Positions 1-7,439 of a stretch of DNA of 64,000 bases are shown piece after piece. Origin of the DNA: Ideonella dechloratans (GTDB lineage: Bacteria > Pseudomonadota > Gammaproteobacteria > Burkholderiales > Burkholderiaceae_C); the NCBI RefSeq assembly GCF_021049305.1, contig NZ_CP088082.1:620001-684000 (forward strand), in the 5' to 3' direction. Position 1 is the first letter of the stretch, and every line of letters begins with the position of its first letter. Made by a program: the position numbers and the translations under genes. The notes under the pieces were generated by a model. The model had not been told where the DNA came from, searched no databases, and saw nothing but the letters and a program-made list of their open reading frames with translations.

Positions 1-240
1 CCGTCGATGTGGTTCACCTGCAATCCCGGCGCCAAGCCCAGGAAGGCAGCAGCCATCAGGCGATGCACCGACCGGCTATGCGCCTTGTTCCCGGCCCACA
101 ATTGGACGCTGGGATAGCCGCTGTTCCAGAGCCGTTGCGCGAGCAATTTCCCCGTGCGTGGCGAGCGGACGCGGCCGCAGTCGGAAACCTCGTATTTGCC
201 CTCGAAGCCAACCACCTGCCGCCATTTCTCATCAGCCAGC
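1..240 (-). CDS. NUMOD4/HNH homing-type endonuclease, partial (runs off left edge)
   Basis: Read on the minus strand from the edge of the IS21 insertion, this frame gives a NUMOD4-like start (KWRQVVGFEGKYEVSDCG) and, at the window edge, the start of an HNH motif (QVNHIDG). Such proteins are small nucleases common in phage genomes. The stretch is open to base 1, so the catalytic C-terminal part lies outside the window. No ATG lies in frame before residue ADEKWR; the start is either a rare codon or was lost when the IS inserted next to it. The family call rests on the two motifs seen; activity is unknown. Confidence 0.7.
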
Positions 241-244
241 TGCG
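241..244. repeat. Target-site duplication of IS21-family element, left copy (TGCG)
   Basis: TGCG here is repeated at 2891-2894, immediately outside the other end of the IS. A 4-bp duplication fits IS21-family insertion. The copy is short, so the chance of coincidence is not negligible, but both copies sit exactly at the inverted terminal repeats. Confidence 0.6.
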
Positions 245-246
245 TA

Positions 247-357
247 TTCCACGCGATGGCGGACACGATTCCACGCTGATGGCGGACAGTGTTCCACCAT
301 GATGGCGGACAGTGTTCCACGCTGAAGGCGGACAGCATTCCAAACTGATGGCGGACA
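247..357 (+). repeat. IS21 left-end multiple terminal repeats (5 copies)
   Basis: Five near-identical copies of TTCCACGCTGATGGCGGACA start at 247, 269, 292, 315 and 338, with a period of about 23 bases. Members of this family use tandem terminal repeats as transposase-binding sites. The istA start at 425 lies just inside them. Confidence 0.85.
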
Positions 358-424
358 CCTGCGGGGTGTTCTGAGTGACCCGAACGCGGCATACGCTGCC
401 CGGTTTTTTTGACCGGAGCCAGCG

Positions 425-1969
425 ATGCCCACACCCAGGGTCACCATGAGCAAACTACGACACACACTGCAACTGCTGCACCGCGGGGCCTTGAGCACCC
501 GTCAAATCGGTGCCGCCCTCGGCATCTCCAAATCCACTGTCAGCGAGATAGCCAGCTACGCGCGCGTGGCCGGCGTGGACTGGGCTACGGCCCAGAGCCT
601 GAACGACGACGAACTCCAGGCCCGGCTTTACAAGCCACCCGTGGCGCGCGAGTCCCGGCACCTCGAACCCGACCACGCCCACATCCACCGCGAACTGCGC
701 CGACCTGGCGTGACGCTGCAGCTGCTGTGGGAGGAATACCAGCAACAGCACAGCGGTCAGGCGTACAAGTACAGCGCCTTCTGCGAGAAGTACAAGGCTT
801 GGGCCCGGCGCCTGCAGCGCTCCATGCGCCAGACCCACTCGGGCGGTGACAAGCTCTTCGTGGACTACGCCGGCCAGACCGTGCCCGTCGTGGACGCCAG
901 CACCGGCGAGATACGCCCGGCCCAGGTCTTCGTGGCAGTGCTGGGCGCATCGAACTACACCTACGCCTGCGCCACTGCCAGCCAGAAGGCCGCTGACTGG
1001 GTGGCCAGCATCATTGCCACGCTGGAGTTCATCGGCGGCGTGCCCCGCCTGCTGGTGCCCGACCAGCCGCGCGCCCTCATGGCCCGCCCCGACCGCTACG
1101 AGCCCACCGCGCACCGCCTGCTCGAAGAACTCTGTGCGCACTACAGCCTGGCCGTGATGCCCGCGCGCCCGGCCAAGCCACGCGACAAACCCAAGGTGGA
1201 GGTCGCCGTGCAGGTGGTCGAGCGCTGGATTCTGGCCCGGCTGCGCCACCAGACCTTCTTCAGCCTGGCCGAGCTCAACCGGGCGATTGCCGCCTTGCTG
1301 GTGGACTTGAACCAGCGCGCGTTCAAGAAGCTGCCGGGCAACCGCGCCAGTGCCTTCGCCGAGCTTGACCGGCCGGCCCTGCGCCCCCTGCCGGCGGTGC
1401 GCATGCCCATCGCGCGCTTCAAACCCGCCCGCGTCAACATCGATTACCACGTCGAGCTCGATGGCCACTACTACTCGGTGCCCCACGCCCTGGTGGGCGA
1501 GCCGGTGGAGTTGCGCATCACGGCCGGCACGGTCGAAGTCCTGCATGGCGGCAAACGGGTGGCCGCCCACGCCCTCAATCCCCGCCGGGGTGCACACACC
1601 ACCACACCTGAGCACATGCCGGCCTCGCACCGGGCGCACCTGCAGTGGACGCCGGCCAAGCTCATCGCCTGGGGCGAGCGCGTGGGTGCGGCCACCGCCG
1701 CCGTGGTGCGCTGGCAGATGGAGCACCGCCAGCATCCCGAGCAGGGTTACCGCTCCTGTCTGGGCCTCATGCGCCTGGGCCGTGAGTACGGGGCTGACCG
1801 GCTGGAGGCCGCCTGTGCGCGGGCGCAGTCGATTCGCTCACCGTCCTACAAGAGCATCGCCTCCATCCTGGGCTGCGGCCTGGACCAGCGGCCGCTGGAT
1901 GCGCCGATGGCCGCACAGGCGAGCCTGCCGCTGCACGAGAACGTGCGCGGGCCGGACTACTACCACTGA
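425..1969 (+). CDS. istA: IS21-family transposase IstA
   Basis: This 514-residue protein is the DDE transposase of the IS21 element. An N-terminal helix-turn-helix (LSTRQIGAALGISKSTVSEI) is followed by an integrase-core fold with FVDYAGQ (first Asp, about residue 147), LLVPDQPRA (second Asp, about 211) and KPKVEVAV (Glu, about 258), then the Mu-transposase-like C-terminal domain (VELDGHYYSVPHALVGEPV). Length is normal for the family. It acts with IstB, encoded 36 bases downstream, in cut-and-paste/circle transposition. The first ATG is used; an internal ATG at 449 is an alternative start. No disruption is visible. Confidence 0.93.
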   Translation: MPTPRVTMSKLRHTLQLLHRGALSTRQIGAALGISKSTVSEIASYARVAGVDWATAQSLNDDELQARLYKPPVARESRHLEPDHAHIHRELRRPGVTLQLLWEEYQQQHSGQAYKYSAFCEKYKAWARRLQRSMRQTHSGGDKLFVDYAGQTVPVVDASTGEIRPAQVFVAVLGASNYTYACATASQKAADWVASIIATLEFIGGVPRLLVPDQPRALMARPDRYEPTAHRLLEELCAHYSLAVMPARPAKPRDKPKVEVAVQVVERWILARLRHQTFFSLAELNRAIAALLVDLNQRAFKKLPGNRASAFAELDRPALRPLPAVRMPIARFKPARVNIDYHVELDGHYYSVPHALVGEPVELRITAGTVEVLHGGKRVAAHALNPRRGAHTTTPEHMPASHRAHLQWTPAKLIAWGERVGAATAAVVRWQMEHRQHPEQGYRSCLGLMRLGREYGADRLEAACARAQSIRSPSYKSIASILGCGLDQRPLDAPMAAQASLPLHENVRGPDYYH

Positions 1970-2005
1970 GCTCCAACGCGCAAGCAAACCCAACAAGGAA
2001 GAACC

Positions 2006-2743
2006 ATGCTCAACGAACAGACCTTGAACCAACTGCGCGCCCTGCGCCTGGACGGCATGGTGGCCGCCCTCAGCGACGCGGCCACCCACATCACAGCCAG
2101 CGAACTGCCCTTTGAACAACGTCTGGCGCTGCTGGTGCAGCGCGAGGTGGACTGGCGTGACAGCAAACGCCTGGAGCGCCTGCTCAAGGCGGCCCGCCTG
2201 AAGGTCTCCAGTGCCTGCCTGGAGGACATCGACTGGCGCGCCAGCCGGGGCCTGGGCCGGGAGGTCATCACCAGCCTGGCCGGCGGCGACTGGCTGCGCC
2301 ATGGCCACAACGTGCTGCTGACCGGCGCCACCGGGTGCGGCAAGACGTGGCTTGCCTGCGCACTGGGGCAGCAGGCCGCGCGTCTGGGCTTCTCGGTGCT
2401 CTACACCCGCGCGCCACGGCTGCTGCAGGAGTTGCACGTGGCCCACGGCGATGGCAGCCTGGGCAAACGGCTGGCGCAACTGGCGCGGCTGGACCTGCTC
2501 ATCCTGGACGACTTCGGCATCGCGCCGATTGCCGCGCACGAGCGAAACGACCTGCTGGAGTTGCTCGACGACCGGGTGGGTGCGCGCTCGACGCTCATCA
2601 CCAGCCAGTTGCCGGTGACGGCCTGGCACGCCTGGCTGGACGAGCCCACGCTGGCCGACGCCATCCTGGACCGCATCGTGCACGGCTCGCACAAGATAGC
2701 CCTCAAGGGCGAGTCGATGAGAAAGCTGGCAAAGGCCGTCTGA
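2006..2743 (+). CDS. istB: IS21-family helper ATPase IstB
   Basis: This 245-residue DnaC-like AAA+ ATPase assembles on target DNA and stimulates the IstA transposase. Walker A (GATGCGKTWLACALG, about residue 108) and Walker B (LLILDDFGI, about 165) are both present, followed by the sensor-1 region (STLITSQLP). It starts 36 bases after istA with an AAGGAAGAACC ribosome-binding site. Length and motifs are normal, supporting an intact element. Confidence 0.94.
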   Translation: MLNEQTLNQLRALRLDGMVAALSDAATHITASELPFEQRLALLVQREVDWRDSKRLERLLKAARLKVSSACLEDIDWRASRGLGREVITSLAGGDWLRHGHNVLLTGATGCGKTWLACALGQQAARLGFSVLYTRAPRLLQELHVAHGDGSLGKRLAQLARLDLLILDDFGIAPIAAHERNDLLELLDDRVGARSTLITSQLPVTAWHAWLDEPTLADAILDRIVHGSHKIALKGESMRKLAKAV

Positions 2744-2763
2744 GCCGGCCGCGCCGACCGCCA

Positions 2764-2889
2764 TTCCACGCTGATGGCGGACACTTCGGCTACGATTTGA
2801 GCGTCACTCAGGACACCCGCGCAACGTGTCCGCCATCGCCTGGAACGCTGTCCGCGATGGGAATGGAATCACTGTCCGCCATCAGTGGA
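2764..2889 (-). repeat. IS21 right-end multiple terminal repeats
   Basis: One copy in the same orientation as the left set (2764-2783) is followed by three inverted copies at about 2827-2845, 2849-2868 and 2873-2890, based on TGTCCGCCATCAGTGGAA. The outermost copy ends exactly at the IS boundary next to TGCG. Confidence 0.8.
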
Positions 2890-3251
2890 ATGCGCAAGCC
2901 AGCGGCATAGAGCTTCCCTCCACTGGTGCCGTGGCCACGCACGCGAGCGCAATAGCCCACTACACGGATGTCGCCTTGGCGAATGGCTTTCGCATAGATC
3001 GCCCCAAACGCTCGATCATCGGACGGAGTGATGCCGGCGGCGCGGGCGGCCATCGTCACCTGTTCGCCGGGCACGCTGCCCAGCCGGGCGGATTGCTCGC
3101 GCACGTAGGCCACGATGAACGTGTAGGCCCGCGCGCTGAAACTCGGGTCGGTCGAGGTAGCCGCATCCAGGGCAAGCTGCATCTGTTCCTCGCCCAGGCG
3201 GCGGGCGGTCGCGGCGCGCTGCGCGTGCGGCGGGGCGATGACGGCGCTCAC
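2808..3251 (-). CDS. Phage early protein of unknown function, 3' end altered by IS21
   Basis: Starts with GTG that overlaps the stop of the CII-like gene (GTGA), so the two are probably translationally coupled. The native part, to about base 2892, gives roughly 120 residues; beyond it the frame continues into the IS end and stops at 2808, so the last 28 residues are foreign. The protein is helical with a motif (SDDRAFGAIYAKAIRQGDIRV) resembling small winged-helix-like proteins next to phage replication genes, and an H-rich basic tail. No confident family assignment. Excising the IS in silico would let this frame read over the start of the HNH gene. Confidence 0.6.
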   Translation of the reverse strand: MSAVIAPPHAQRAATARRLGEEQMQLALDAATSTDPSFSARAYTFIVAYVREQSARLGSVPGEQVTMAARAAGITPSDDRAFGAIYAKAIRQGDIRVVGYCARVRGHGTSGGKLYAAGLRIPLMADSDSIPIADSVPGDGGHVARVS

Positions 3252-3712
3252 AAGGCACCTCCCCGGATGGATTGCAGCAGCTCGCCGGTCGCCTTCATCA
3301 GCGCCAGCAGCAGCGGTTCGAGGGCGCGGCGCTCGTCGGCGCAGAACCGGCCATCCTTCGCGGCCTCGGAACCCACGCCCAGCAACTCCGACGCCGACGA
3401 CACCAGCGACAGGAACAGGCGCACAGCCTCGGCCGGCTCGCGCGGCTCCAGCTCGAAGTCCATCGGCACTTGGCCAACGAGGTGCGCCAGCGCGAACACG
3501 GTGCGCCGGGCCTGGGCCACGATGACGATTTCGAGGATGACGCCGAAGCTGGGCGGCGGCGCGTCGTGGTCGGGGTTGATGCCGTTCGCCAGCGTGTTCC
3601 CGTTCATGCCCATCGCTTCCGCGATGGCACGAACGCCGCCGGGGTATTCCTTGGCATCCGCCTGAAGCGCCAGGAACAGCGCGCGATGGACTTGCTTGAT
3701 GGGTTTACGCAT
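3248..3712 (-). CDS. Phage CII-type regulatory protein (CP76 family)
   Basis: This 154-residue protein matches the phage regulatory CII family in its N-terminal half: KQVHRALFLALQADAKEYPG, then a helix-turn-helix-like segment (VRAIAEAMGMNGNTLANGINP) and a long helical C-terminus. Such proteins regulate the lysis-lysogeny decision or early transcription. Start at MRKPIKQ (3712) is chosen because conserved family sequence begins there; an upstream extension to 3811 lacks family resemblance. It lies in the minus-strand arm with the Cro-like gene, as cII follows cro in lambdoid phages. Family assignment is from motif memory, not a search. Confidence 0.7.
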   Translation of the reverse strand: MRKPIKQVHRALFLALQADAKEYPGGVRAIAEAMGMNGNTLANGINPDHDAPPPSFGVILEIVIVAQARRTVFALAHLVGQVPMDFELEPREPAEAVRLFLSLVSSASELLGVGSEAAKDGRFCADERRALEPLLLALMKATGELLQSIRGGAL

Positions 3713-3807
3713 GACGAACGCCCTTTCAGATTCGCCTACCGCCAGCCCGGCGGACGGCGGAGACTTGCTGCATGGAAAAGTTGATGAAAACCACAGCGCG
3801 CTACCTT

Positions 3808-4407
3808 TCACGCACCGAGACTGGTGCGAAGAGAAGGCATGAACAGGCGGTCATTGACCGGCCAGCCGCTCCGCAGCCTGCAATGGACAAGGTGGGCGCT
3901 GACGCCGCGCTCCGCGCACACCTCGCCGAGAACGCGCGTGCGTCCGTCGATTTCGATGGTGGCGGTGATGCGGCGATTGCGCGTCTGCTCGACCGGCGTG
4001 GCCCAGCAGCAGTTGCTGGGTTCGTAGTTGCCGTTCGTATCGTTGCGCTCCAGCGTCAGGCCGTCCGGGCACTCGCCCATGTCGGCCAGGAAGTTCTCGA
4101 ACGAGGCCCAGGCATCGCAAACGGTGATGCCGCGCCCACCGTAGTGCTTGAAATTGCCGGCGCGCGGATTGAAGCAGCGCCGGCGCATCGACTCCCACGC
4201 CTTGTAGGTGCGCGTCTTCTTCATGCCGTGGGTCTTGTTGCTCCGGCCCATGTTCGCCGTGCGCTCACGCGCCAGGCAGCCGCAGCTACGGGTGTTGCCG
4301 CTCCGAAGGGAGTAGATCGAGACGATGCGCTTGGTGCCGCAAGCGCAGGTGCAATGCGCCCTACTGCCTTCGACGGAATCAACGGTGAGACGACCGAATA
4401 CCTGCAT
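3808..4407 (-). CDS. Phage HNH-like protein with N-terminal zinc-type cysteines
   Basis: This 199-residue protein has an N-terminal CTCACGT and SCGC cysteine set (about residues 20-45, likely zinc-binding) followed by the phage module with YKAWESMRRRCFNP, HYGGRGITVCDAW, LERNDTNGNYEPSNCCWAT and QTRNRR. That module is typical of HNH-related phage proteins, although a canonical HNH triad is not clear here. The start at 4407 is preferred over 4425 because AGGAAGGAG lies eight bases upstream. It follows the Cro-like gene and a small ORF in the same transcript. Confidence 0.65.
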   Translation of the reverse strand: MQVFGRLTVDSVEGSRAHCTCACGTKRIVSIYSLRSGNTRSCGCLARERTANMGRSNKTHGMKKTRTYKAWESMRRRCFNPRAGNFKHYGGRGITVCDAWASFENFLADMGECPDGLTLERNDTNGNYEPSNCCWATPVEQTRNRRITATIEIDGRTRVLGEVCAERGVSAHLVHCRLRSGWPVNDRLFMPSLRTSLGA

Positions 4408-4421
4408 AACTGGCTCCTTCC

Positions 4422-4577
4422 TCAAACATCCAAGGGGCCGATCTGGATGAGCGCGGGCGCATCGCCCTCGCGCTCGTCGGGCTGGGAATGGGCGGACTCT
4501 GGCGAAACGGCCGGAACGCCGACGCGCTGCTGCGCGTCTTCGGTGGGCGTGCCGGCTGCTACCTTGGCTTCAGGCAT
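4422..4577 (-). CDS. Small unknown protein, 51 aa, coupled to the Cro-like gene
   Basis: An ATG at 4577 overlaps the 3' end of the YdaS-like gene by eight bases and is preceded by AAGGAG at suitable spacing; the frame ends with TGA at 4422, just before the ribosome-binding site of the next gene. The translation starts MPEAKVAAGTPTEDAQQ and is acidic and proline/alanine rich, probably disordered. It fills almost the whole gap between two genes of the same operon, which supports it, but no family is recognised. Confidence 0.5.
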   Translation of the reverse strand: MPEAKVAAGTPTEDAQQRVGVPAVSPESAHSQPDEREGDAPALIQIGPLDV

Positions 4578-4842
4578 TGGTCGTCTCCTTCTGGGTGGCC
4601 GGACTGGTGCCGCGCAGGTACGCCCAATCCACGTCGGGGCGCAACTGTTCGCACGTCACCTCGCCGGACGTGGCTTTCTCGATTGCCGGGCAGCGTTCAG
4701 CGGGCACTTGGCGCTTCCCAGACACCCATTGATTCACCGTGGGTGTCGAGACGCCCAAGAGCCGGGCAAGCGCGGCCTGCCCGCCAACGGCGGAACATGC
4801 CCTCTTGATCGCAAGCTGTTGTGCGGTATGTGCGGTGTCCAT
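4570..4842 (-). CDS. YdaS/Cro-like phage transcriptional regulator
   Basis: A 90-residue single-domain DNA-binding protein with a Cro/YdaS-type helix-turn-helix (QAALARLLGVSTPTVNQWVSGKRQVP), diverging from the CI-like gene at 4920. In lambdoid elements the equivalent gene antagonises the repressor at shared operators. Its promoter appears to be TTGACA (minus strand, 4872-4877) with AATAAT at 4849-4854, and an ATTAGGCG palindrome lies in the spacer, so it should be repressed by the CI-like protein, by itself, or by both. YdaS family assignment is by sequence resemblance. Confidence 0.8.
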   Translation of the reverse strand: MDTAHTAQQLAIKRACSAVGGQAALARLLGVSTPTVNQWVSGKRQVPAERCPAIEKATSGEVTCEQLRPDVDWAYLRGTSPATQKETTNA

Positions 4843-4848
4843 TCCGTC

Positions 4849-4922
4849 ATTATTAGGCGTCGCCTAATCTTTGTCAATAGGAATTGCCTAATGGCGTTCC
4901 AGCACCCGATCATTAGGCAATG
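4849..4922. promoter_or_regulatory. Immunity-region operators and Cro-side promoter
   Basis: A perfect 17-bp palindrome ATTAGGCGTCGCCTAAT at 4852-4868 lies in the 17-base spacer of a minus-strand promoter (TTGACA 4872-4877, AATAAT 4849-4854). Two further related elements, ATTGCCTAAT (4883-4892) and ATTAGGCAAT (4912-4921), face each other, and the second overlaps the ATG of the CI-like gene. The same motif recurs at 7395-7436. This is the expected architecture of a repressor/antirepressor switch; which protein binds which site is not shown by the sequence. Confidence 0.8.
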
Positions 4923-5396
4923 CTTACAGGTAAAGAACTAGGCGCCGCGATCAAAGTCGCCATCGACAAGAAACTCGCTTTGGGCTTGGCAAAGTCCAAG
5001 GCCGAGATCGCGCGGCATTTCGGCGTGAAGCCGCCGTCAATCCATGACTGGATGAAGAAGGGGTCGATTGATAAGAGCAAGCTCCCCGAGCTGTGGGCGT
5101 ACTTCTCGGATGTGGTCGGTGCAGAGCATTGGGGACTGAAGGAACTGCCGACCGCCGCACAGGCAACCGGAACAATGGAGGCCCACGGAGACAACGCGCC
5201 GACAGACCCGTCAGCCACTGCTTGGGCTGCGTACACTTCCGCCAGCGCAGTCACCCGTGCAGCCATTGATTTGCTGCTACTCCCCTCCACCGAGCGCGGG
5301 AAACTTGAGCCACAGACACAAGCGGCCATTGCTTTTATTGAAGACCGATCTGTAAAGGCTATTGCCACTCAGAAAAGCCGCACCAAGGTGGCCTAA
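4920..5396 (+). CDS. CI-like phage repressor (HTH only, no peptidase domain)
   Basis: This 158-residue protein has an N-terminal helix-turn-helix (SKAEIARHFGVKPPSIHDWMKKGSID, about residues 24-49) and a variable C-terminal half with no visible S24 peptidase Ser/Lys dyad, so induction by RecA-stimulated self-cleavage is not predicted. It diverges from the Cro-like gene and its start codon overlaps an operator half. It probably maintains lysogeny by acting on the ATTAGGCG-type operators here and at 7.4 kb. It could instead be a Cro-type activator; position favours repressor. Confidence 0.7.
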   Translation: MLTGKELGAAIKVAIDKKLALGLAKSKAEIARHFGVKPPSIHDWMKKGSIDKSKLPELWAYFSDVVGAEHWGLKELPTAAQATGTMEAHGDNAPTDPSATAWAAYTSASAVTRAAIDLLLLPSTERGKLEPQTQAAIAFIEDRSVKAIATQKSRTKVA

Positions 5397-5474
5397 GTTG
5401 AGACTGGTATGGTCAGACGGCAGGGAAATTAAATGATTGAGAAATAAGGCGATCAGGAATAGAAAGGGGATTTT

Positions 5475-6203
5475 ATGAGAATTGGAATATTTGGAATATT
5501 CCTTGCGCTTGCGACACCAATCGCCACAGCTCAATCGAACGGCTCTTGCATGCAAGAAATGCTCACGCTCGGGCACTTGAGAAGCATTGACTTCAACAAA
5601 ACAAAGACGGTTGATGAGTATTGCCAGAGCCTAAGAGAAAAAGGGTTTTGCGCGGTCAATTGTGAGAATCGACTAAGAGATAAGTTTGCAGAAATAAAAA
5701 CAGAAAAAGAACAAGACAAACAGGAAGAAGAACGCCAAGCCGTCGCCCAGAAACAAGCGAGGGCCGCCCGTGAAGCTGCACTTAGGTCAGGGCAGGCCAA
5801 GCCGACCAATCTTGGGGAGGCAGCCATCGTTTACAACGCCGAGCACGGCGGCTCGCTCGCCAGCGCGCCCAAGATCAAACCCGACGGCGCCATGTACTAC
5901 ATGAACGGCAAAATCAAGATGGCCGGGGATAGGCCAGAATTCCTCGCAGCCCTTTCGTCTTCGCAGGACAATGAATTGCTTGCCAATGCCTTACGCCGCT
6001 CGCGCGGAATGGGCGAAAGCACGGACTATTTCGCCGTGGTTATCCCCAATCAGTTGCAGAAATACTATTTCGACGGCGCCAAAATAGAAGGCGGGTTCGA
6101 TCTTGTGGGGCGTTACGTCTCGAATACGAAATACAAGACCGTTGCTGGGCAGGAAAAGACGGCCCCGGTGTTCGAGGCTGTCTATTTTGTCCTTTGGAAG
6201 TAA
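5475..6203 (+). CDS. Secreted or periplasmic protein of unknown function
   Basis: A 242-residue protein that starts with a signal peptide (IGIFGIFLALATPIATAQS, probable cleavage after residue 19), followed by a cysteine-containing segment (Cys about 25, 50, 59, 63), a charged coiled-coil (about residues 70-100) and a C-terminal globular part. The first 250 bases are notably AT-rich compared with neighbours. Placed after the repressor in the lysogenic arm, it may be a lysogenic-conversion gene; that is inference. No family recognised. Confidence 0.65.
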   Translation: MRIGIFGIFLALATPIATAQSNGSCMQEMLTLGHLRSIDFNKTKTVDEYCQSLREKGFCAVNCENRLRDKFAEIKTEKEQDKQEEERQAVAQKQARAAREAALRSGQAKPTNLGEAAIVYNAEHGGSLASAPKIKPDGAMYYMNGKIKMAGDRPEFLAALSSSQDNELLANALRRSRGMGESTDYFAVVIPNQLQKYYFDGAKIEGGFDLVGRYVSNTKYKTVAGQEKTAPVFEAVYFVLWK

Positions 6204-6215
6204 GCGGCGGAAATT

Positions 6216-6692
6216 ATGAATTTGCTGCCCAACGAAGACCAGCCGCAAGACCGTTCCGACGAGCTTTTCAATCGCCTGCGCTTGCTGGGTTCGGCCGCTC
6301 GCACATGGCTCCAGTTCGACCGGGCGGAGCTGAAGCGTCGCGTGTGCGACAAGGTGATCGCGCATTTCCGCGCCGCGCCATCGCCAGAGCCGCGCGAGGG
6401 TATTGAAAACGGCCTGGCGTTCTTGGGATTTCTTTTGCAAGAGGGCGGCGCGCACGGCCTATACGACACCACGATACGGCAACTCGACAGGATGATCTTC
6501 AAGGCTATCGCCGAGATGGACGATGATGAGCAAGTGGTGTTGCTGCTGCCGATGGTGGACGTTGAAGACCTCGCAACCGACCGGGACGCGAGCGAATGGG
6601 CAAAGGTATTGCGCACGCGCCTTGTCCCCGAATGGGAAGAAGAAATGCGTTCTATCGTCCTGCACCGCGTTGAGCTGGCATCAGCCGCGTGA
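6216..6692 (+). CDS. Unknown phage protein, 158 aa
   Basis: Begins 13 bases after the secreted-protein gene. The product is acidic and largely helical (MNLLPNEDQPQDRSDELF at the start; an EMDDDEQVVLLLPMVDVEDL segment near residue 110). No motif of known function is visible. It is likely co-transcribed with the repressor side genes. Confidence 0.6.
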   Translation: MNLLPNEDQPQDRSDELFNRLRLLGSAARTWLQFDRAELKRRVCDKVIAHFRAAPSPEPREGIENGLAFLGFLLQEGGAHGLYDTTIRQLDRMIFKAIAEMDDDEQVVLLLPMVDVEDLATDRDASEWAKVLRTRLVPEWEEEMRSIVLHRVELASAA

Positions 6693-6705
6693 ACGAGAGG
6701 CATCA

Positions 6706-6951
6706 ATGCGCGACCCTTTACTCATCTATCGCCTTGAGAATATGGCCCTTCGGCTATTTCTTGAATCGTTGCTTCGAGCACATCCAGATCGGCAAGCAGC
6801 CCTTGAGCATCTAGCCCGACAACTTGCAGATGCGAAAGAGGAAGGACTTTTTCGCGCAGTGACCGATGCAGAGATTGCAGCCTTTGTTGCTGCTGGTACG
6901 CGGCTGCTGTCAGAGTTTCGTCGCGGCTCTGATTCTCGCGCCACACCCTGA
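6706..6951 (+). CDS. Small unknown phage protein, 81 aa
   Basis: Starts 14 bases after the preceding gene with GAGAGG upstream. The product is helical (LRAHPDRQAALEHLARQL, then a short acidic stretch). It overlaps the convergent gene on the minus strand over almost its full length; both frames look protein-like, so at least one is probably a chance frame. This one is favoured at its own locus by spacing and ribosome-binding site. Confidence 0.55.
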   Translation: MRDPLLIYRLENMALRLFLESLLRAHPDRQAALEHLARQLADAKEEGLFRAVTDAEIAAFVAAGTRLLSEFRRGSDSRATP

Positions 6952-7342
6952 AGAACTCGTCCCATTCCGACCCACCCAGCGCGCTCGCCGCGCCACTCGT
7001 CCGACCCCGAGACACGACAATCGCCTTCTGCTCCCGGTCGGGCACGACCATGAACTCGATGCCCCGAGCTTTCGCGGACTCGGCCATCGCCTTGATCGAG
7101 CCGGCCATCGCAGTCTGCTGATCGGCCGGCATGCCGTCCAGCGACGGCAGCATCAACACCGTATCCCCAGGCCGCAAGACCTCTGCCTTGTCGGACGGCA
7201 GCAGCGGGCGCGCGCCCCAAGCCCCCCGATCTAGGCGCGCTTCCTTCCGCCTGTAGCGGATAGCTGCCGCCAAATTCCAGGCCCCAGCCACCAGGTTGAA
7301 GCCCAGGGCTGCCCAGAGCGCCCACATCTTCCAGTCTTCCAT
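6722..7342 (-). CDS. Membrane-anchored unknown protein, 206 aa
   Basis: Starts at MEDWKMWALW (7342), preceded by GGAG, with one N-terminal membrane segment (WALWAALGFNLVAGAWNLAAA) and then a soluble domain containing LRPGDTVLMLPSLDGMPADQ and a C-terminal helical stretch. The last 230 bases run antisense to the 81-residue gene, and the true 3' end may be shorter in life. Function unknown; single-spanning phage proteins of this type are sometimes exclusion or lysis factors, but nothing here proves it. Confidence 0.5.
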   Translation of the reverse strand: MEDWKMWALWAALGFNLVAGAWNLAAAIRYRRKEARLDRGAWGARPLLPSDKAEVLRPGDTVLMLPSLDGMPADQQTAMAGSIKAMAESAKARGIEFMVVPDREQKAIVVSRGRTSGAASALGGSEWDEFFRVWRENQSRDETLTAAAYQQQQRLQSLHRSLREKVLPLSHLQVVGLDAQGLLADLDVLEATIQEIAEGPYSQGDR

Positions 7343-7355
7343 CTTCCATCTCCGC

Positions 7356-7385
7356 AAGCCCGGCACGTCACCGGGCTTTTATTTT
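7356..7385 (+). terminator. Rho-independent terminator of the repressor-side transcript
   Basis: Eight-base stem AAGCCCGG / CCGGGCTT (7356-7363 and 7371-7378) with a 7-base loop, followed by TTTTATTTT. It isolates the upstream plus-strand genes from the strong promoter that starts 25 bases later. Confidence 0.8.
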
Positions 7386-7394
7386 GCCAAAAAT

Positions 7395-7438
7395 ATTAGG
7401 CGACGCCTATTGACATGATCTTAGGCGCCGCCTAATAT
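7395..7438 (+). promoter_or_regulatory. Strong phage early promoter with two overlapping operators
   Basis: TTGACA at 7410-7415, a 17-base spacer and TAATAT at 7433-7438 form a near-consensus sigma70 promoter. The palindrome ATTAGGCGACGCCTATT (7395-7411) overlaps the -35 box, and TTAGGCGCCGCCTAA (7421-7435) covers the spacer and -10 box. Both match the operator at 4852-4868, so the same repressor should shut this promoter in the lysogen. It drives the long rightward operon from 7982 on, equivalent in position to lambda PL. Confidence 0.85.
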
Positions 7439-7439
7439 T

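Larger units (their letters stand above)
245..2890 (+). mobile_element. IS21-family insertion sequence, about 2.65 kb, apparently complete
   Basis: The element contains istA and istB in the usual order, flanked by ends that begin with TTCCAC and carry several copies of a roughly 20-base transposase-binding repeat. Ends are inverted relative to each other and flanked by TGCG. It sits between two minus-strand phage genes, truncating or abutting both. Both reading frames are open and motif-complete, so it may still be active. Confidence 0.85.
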
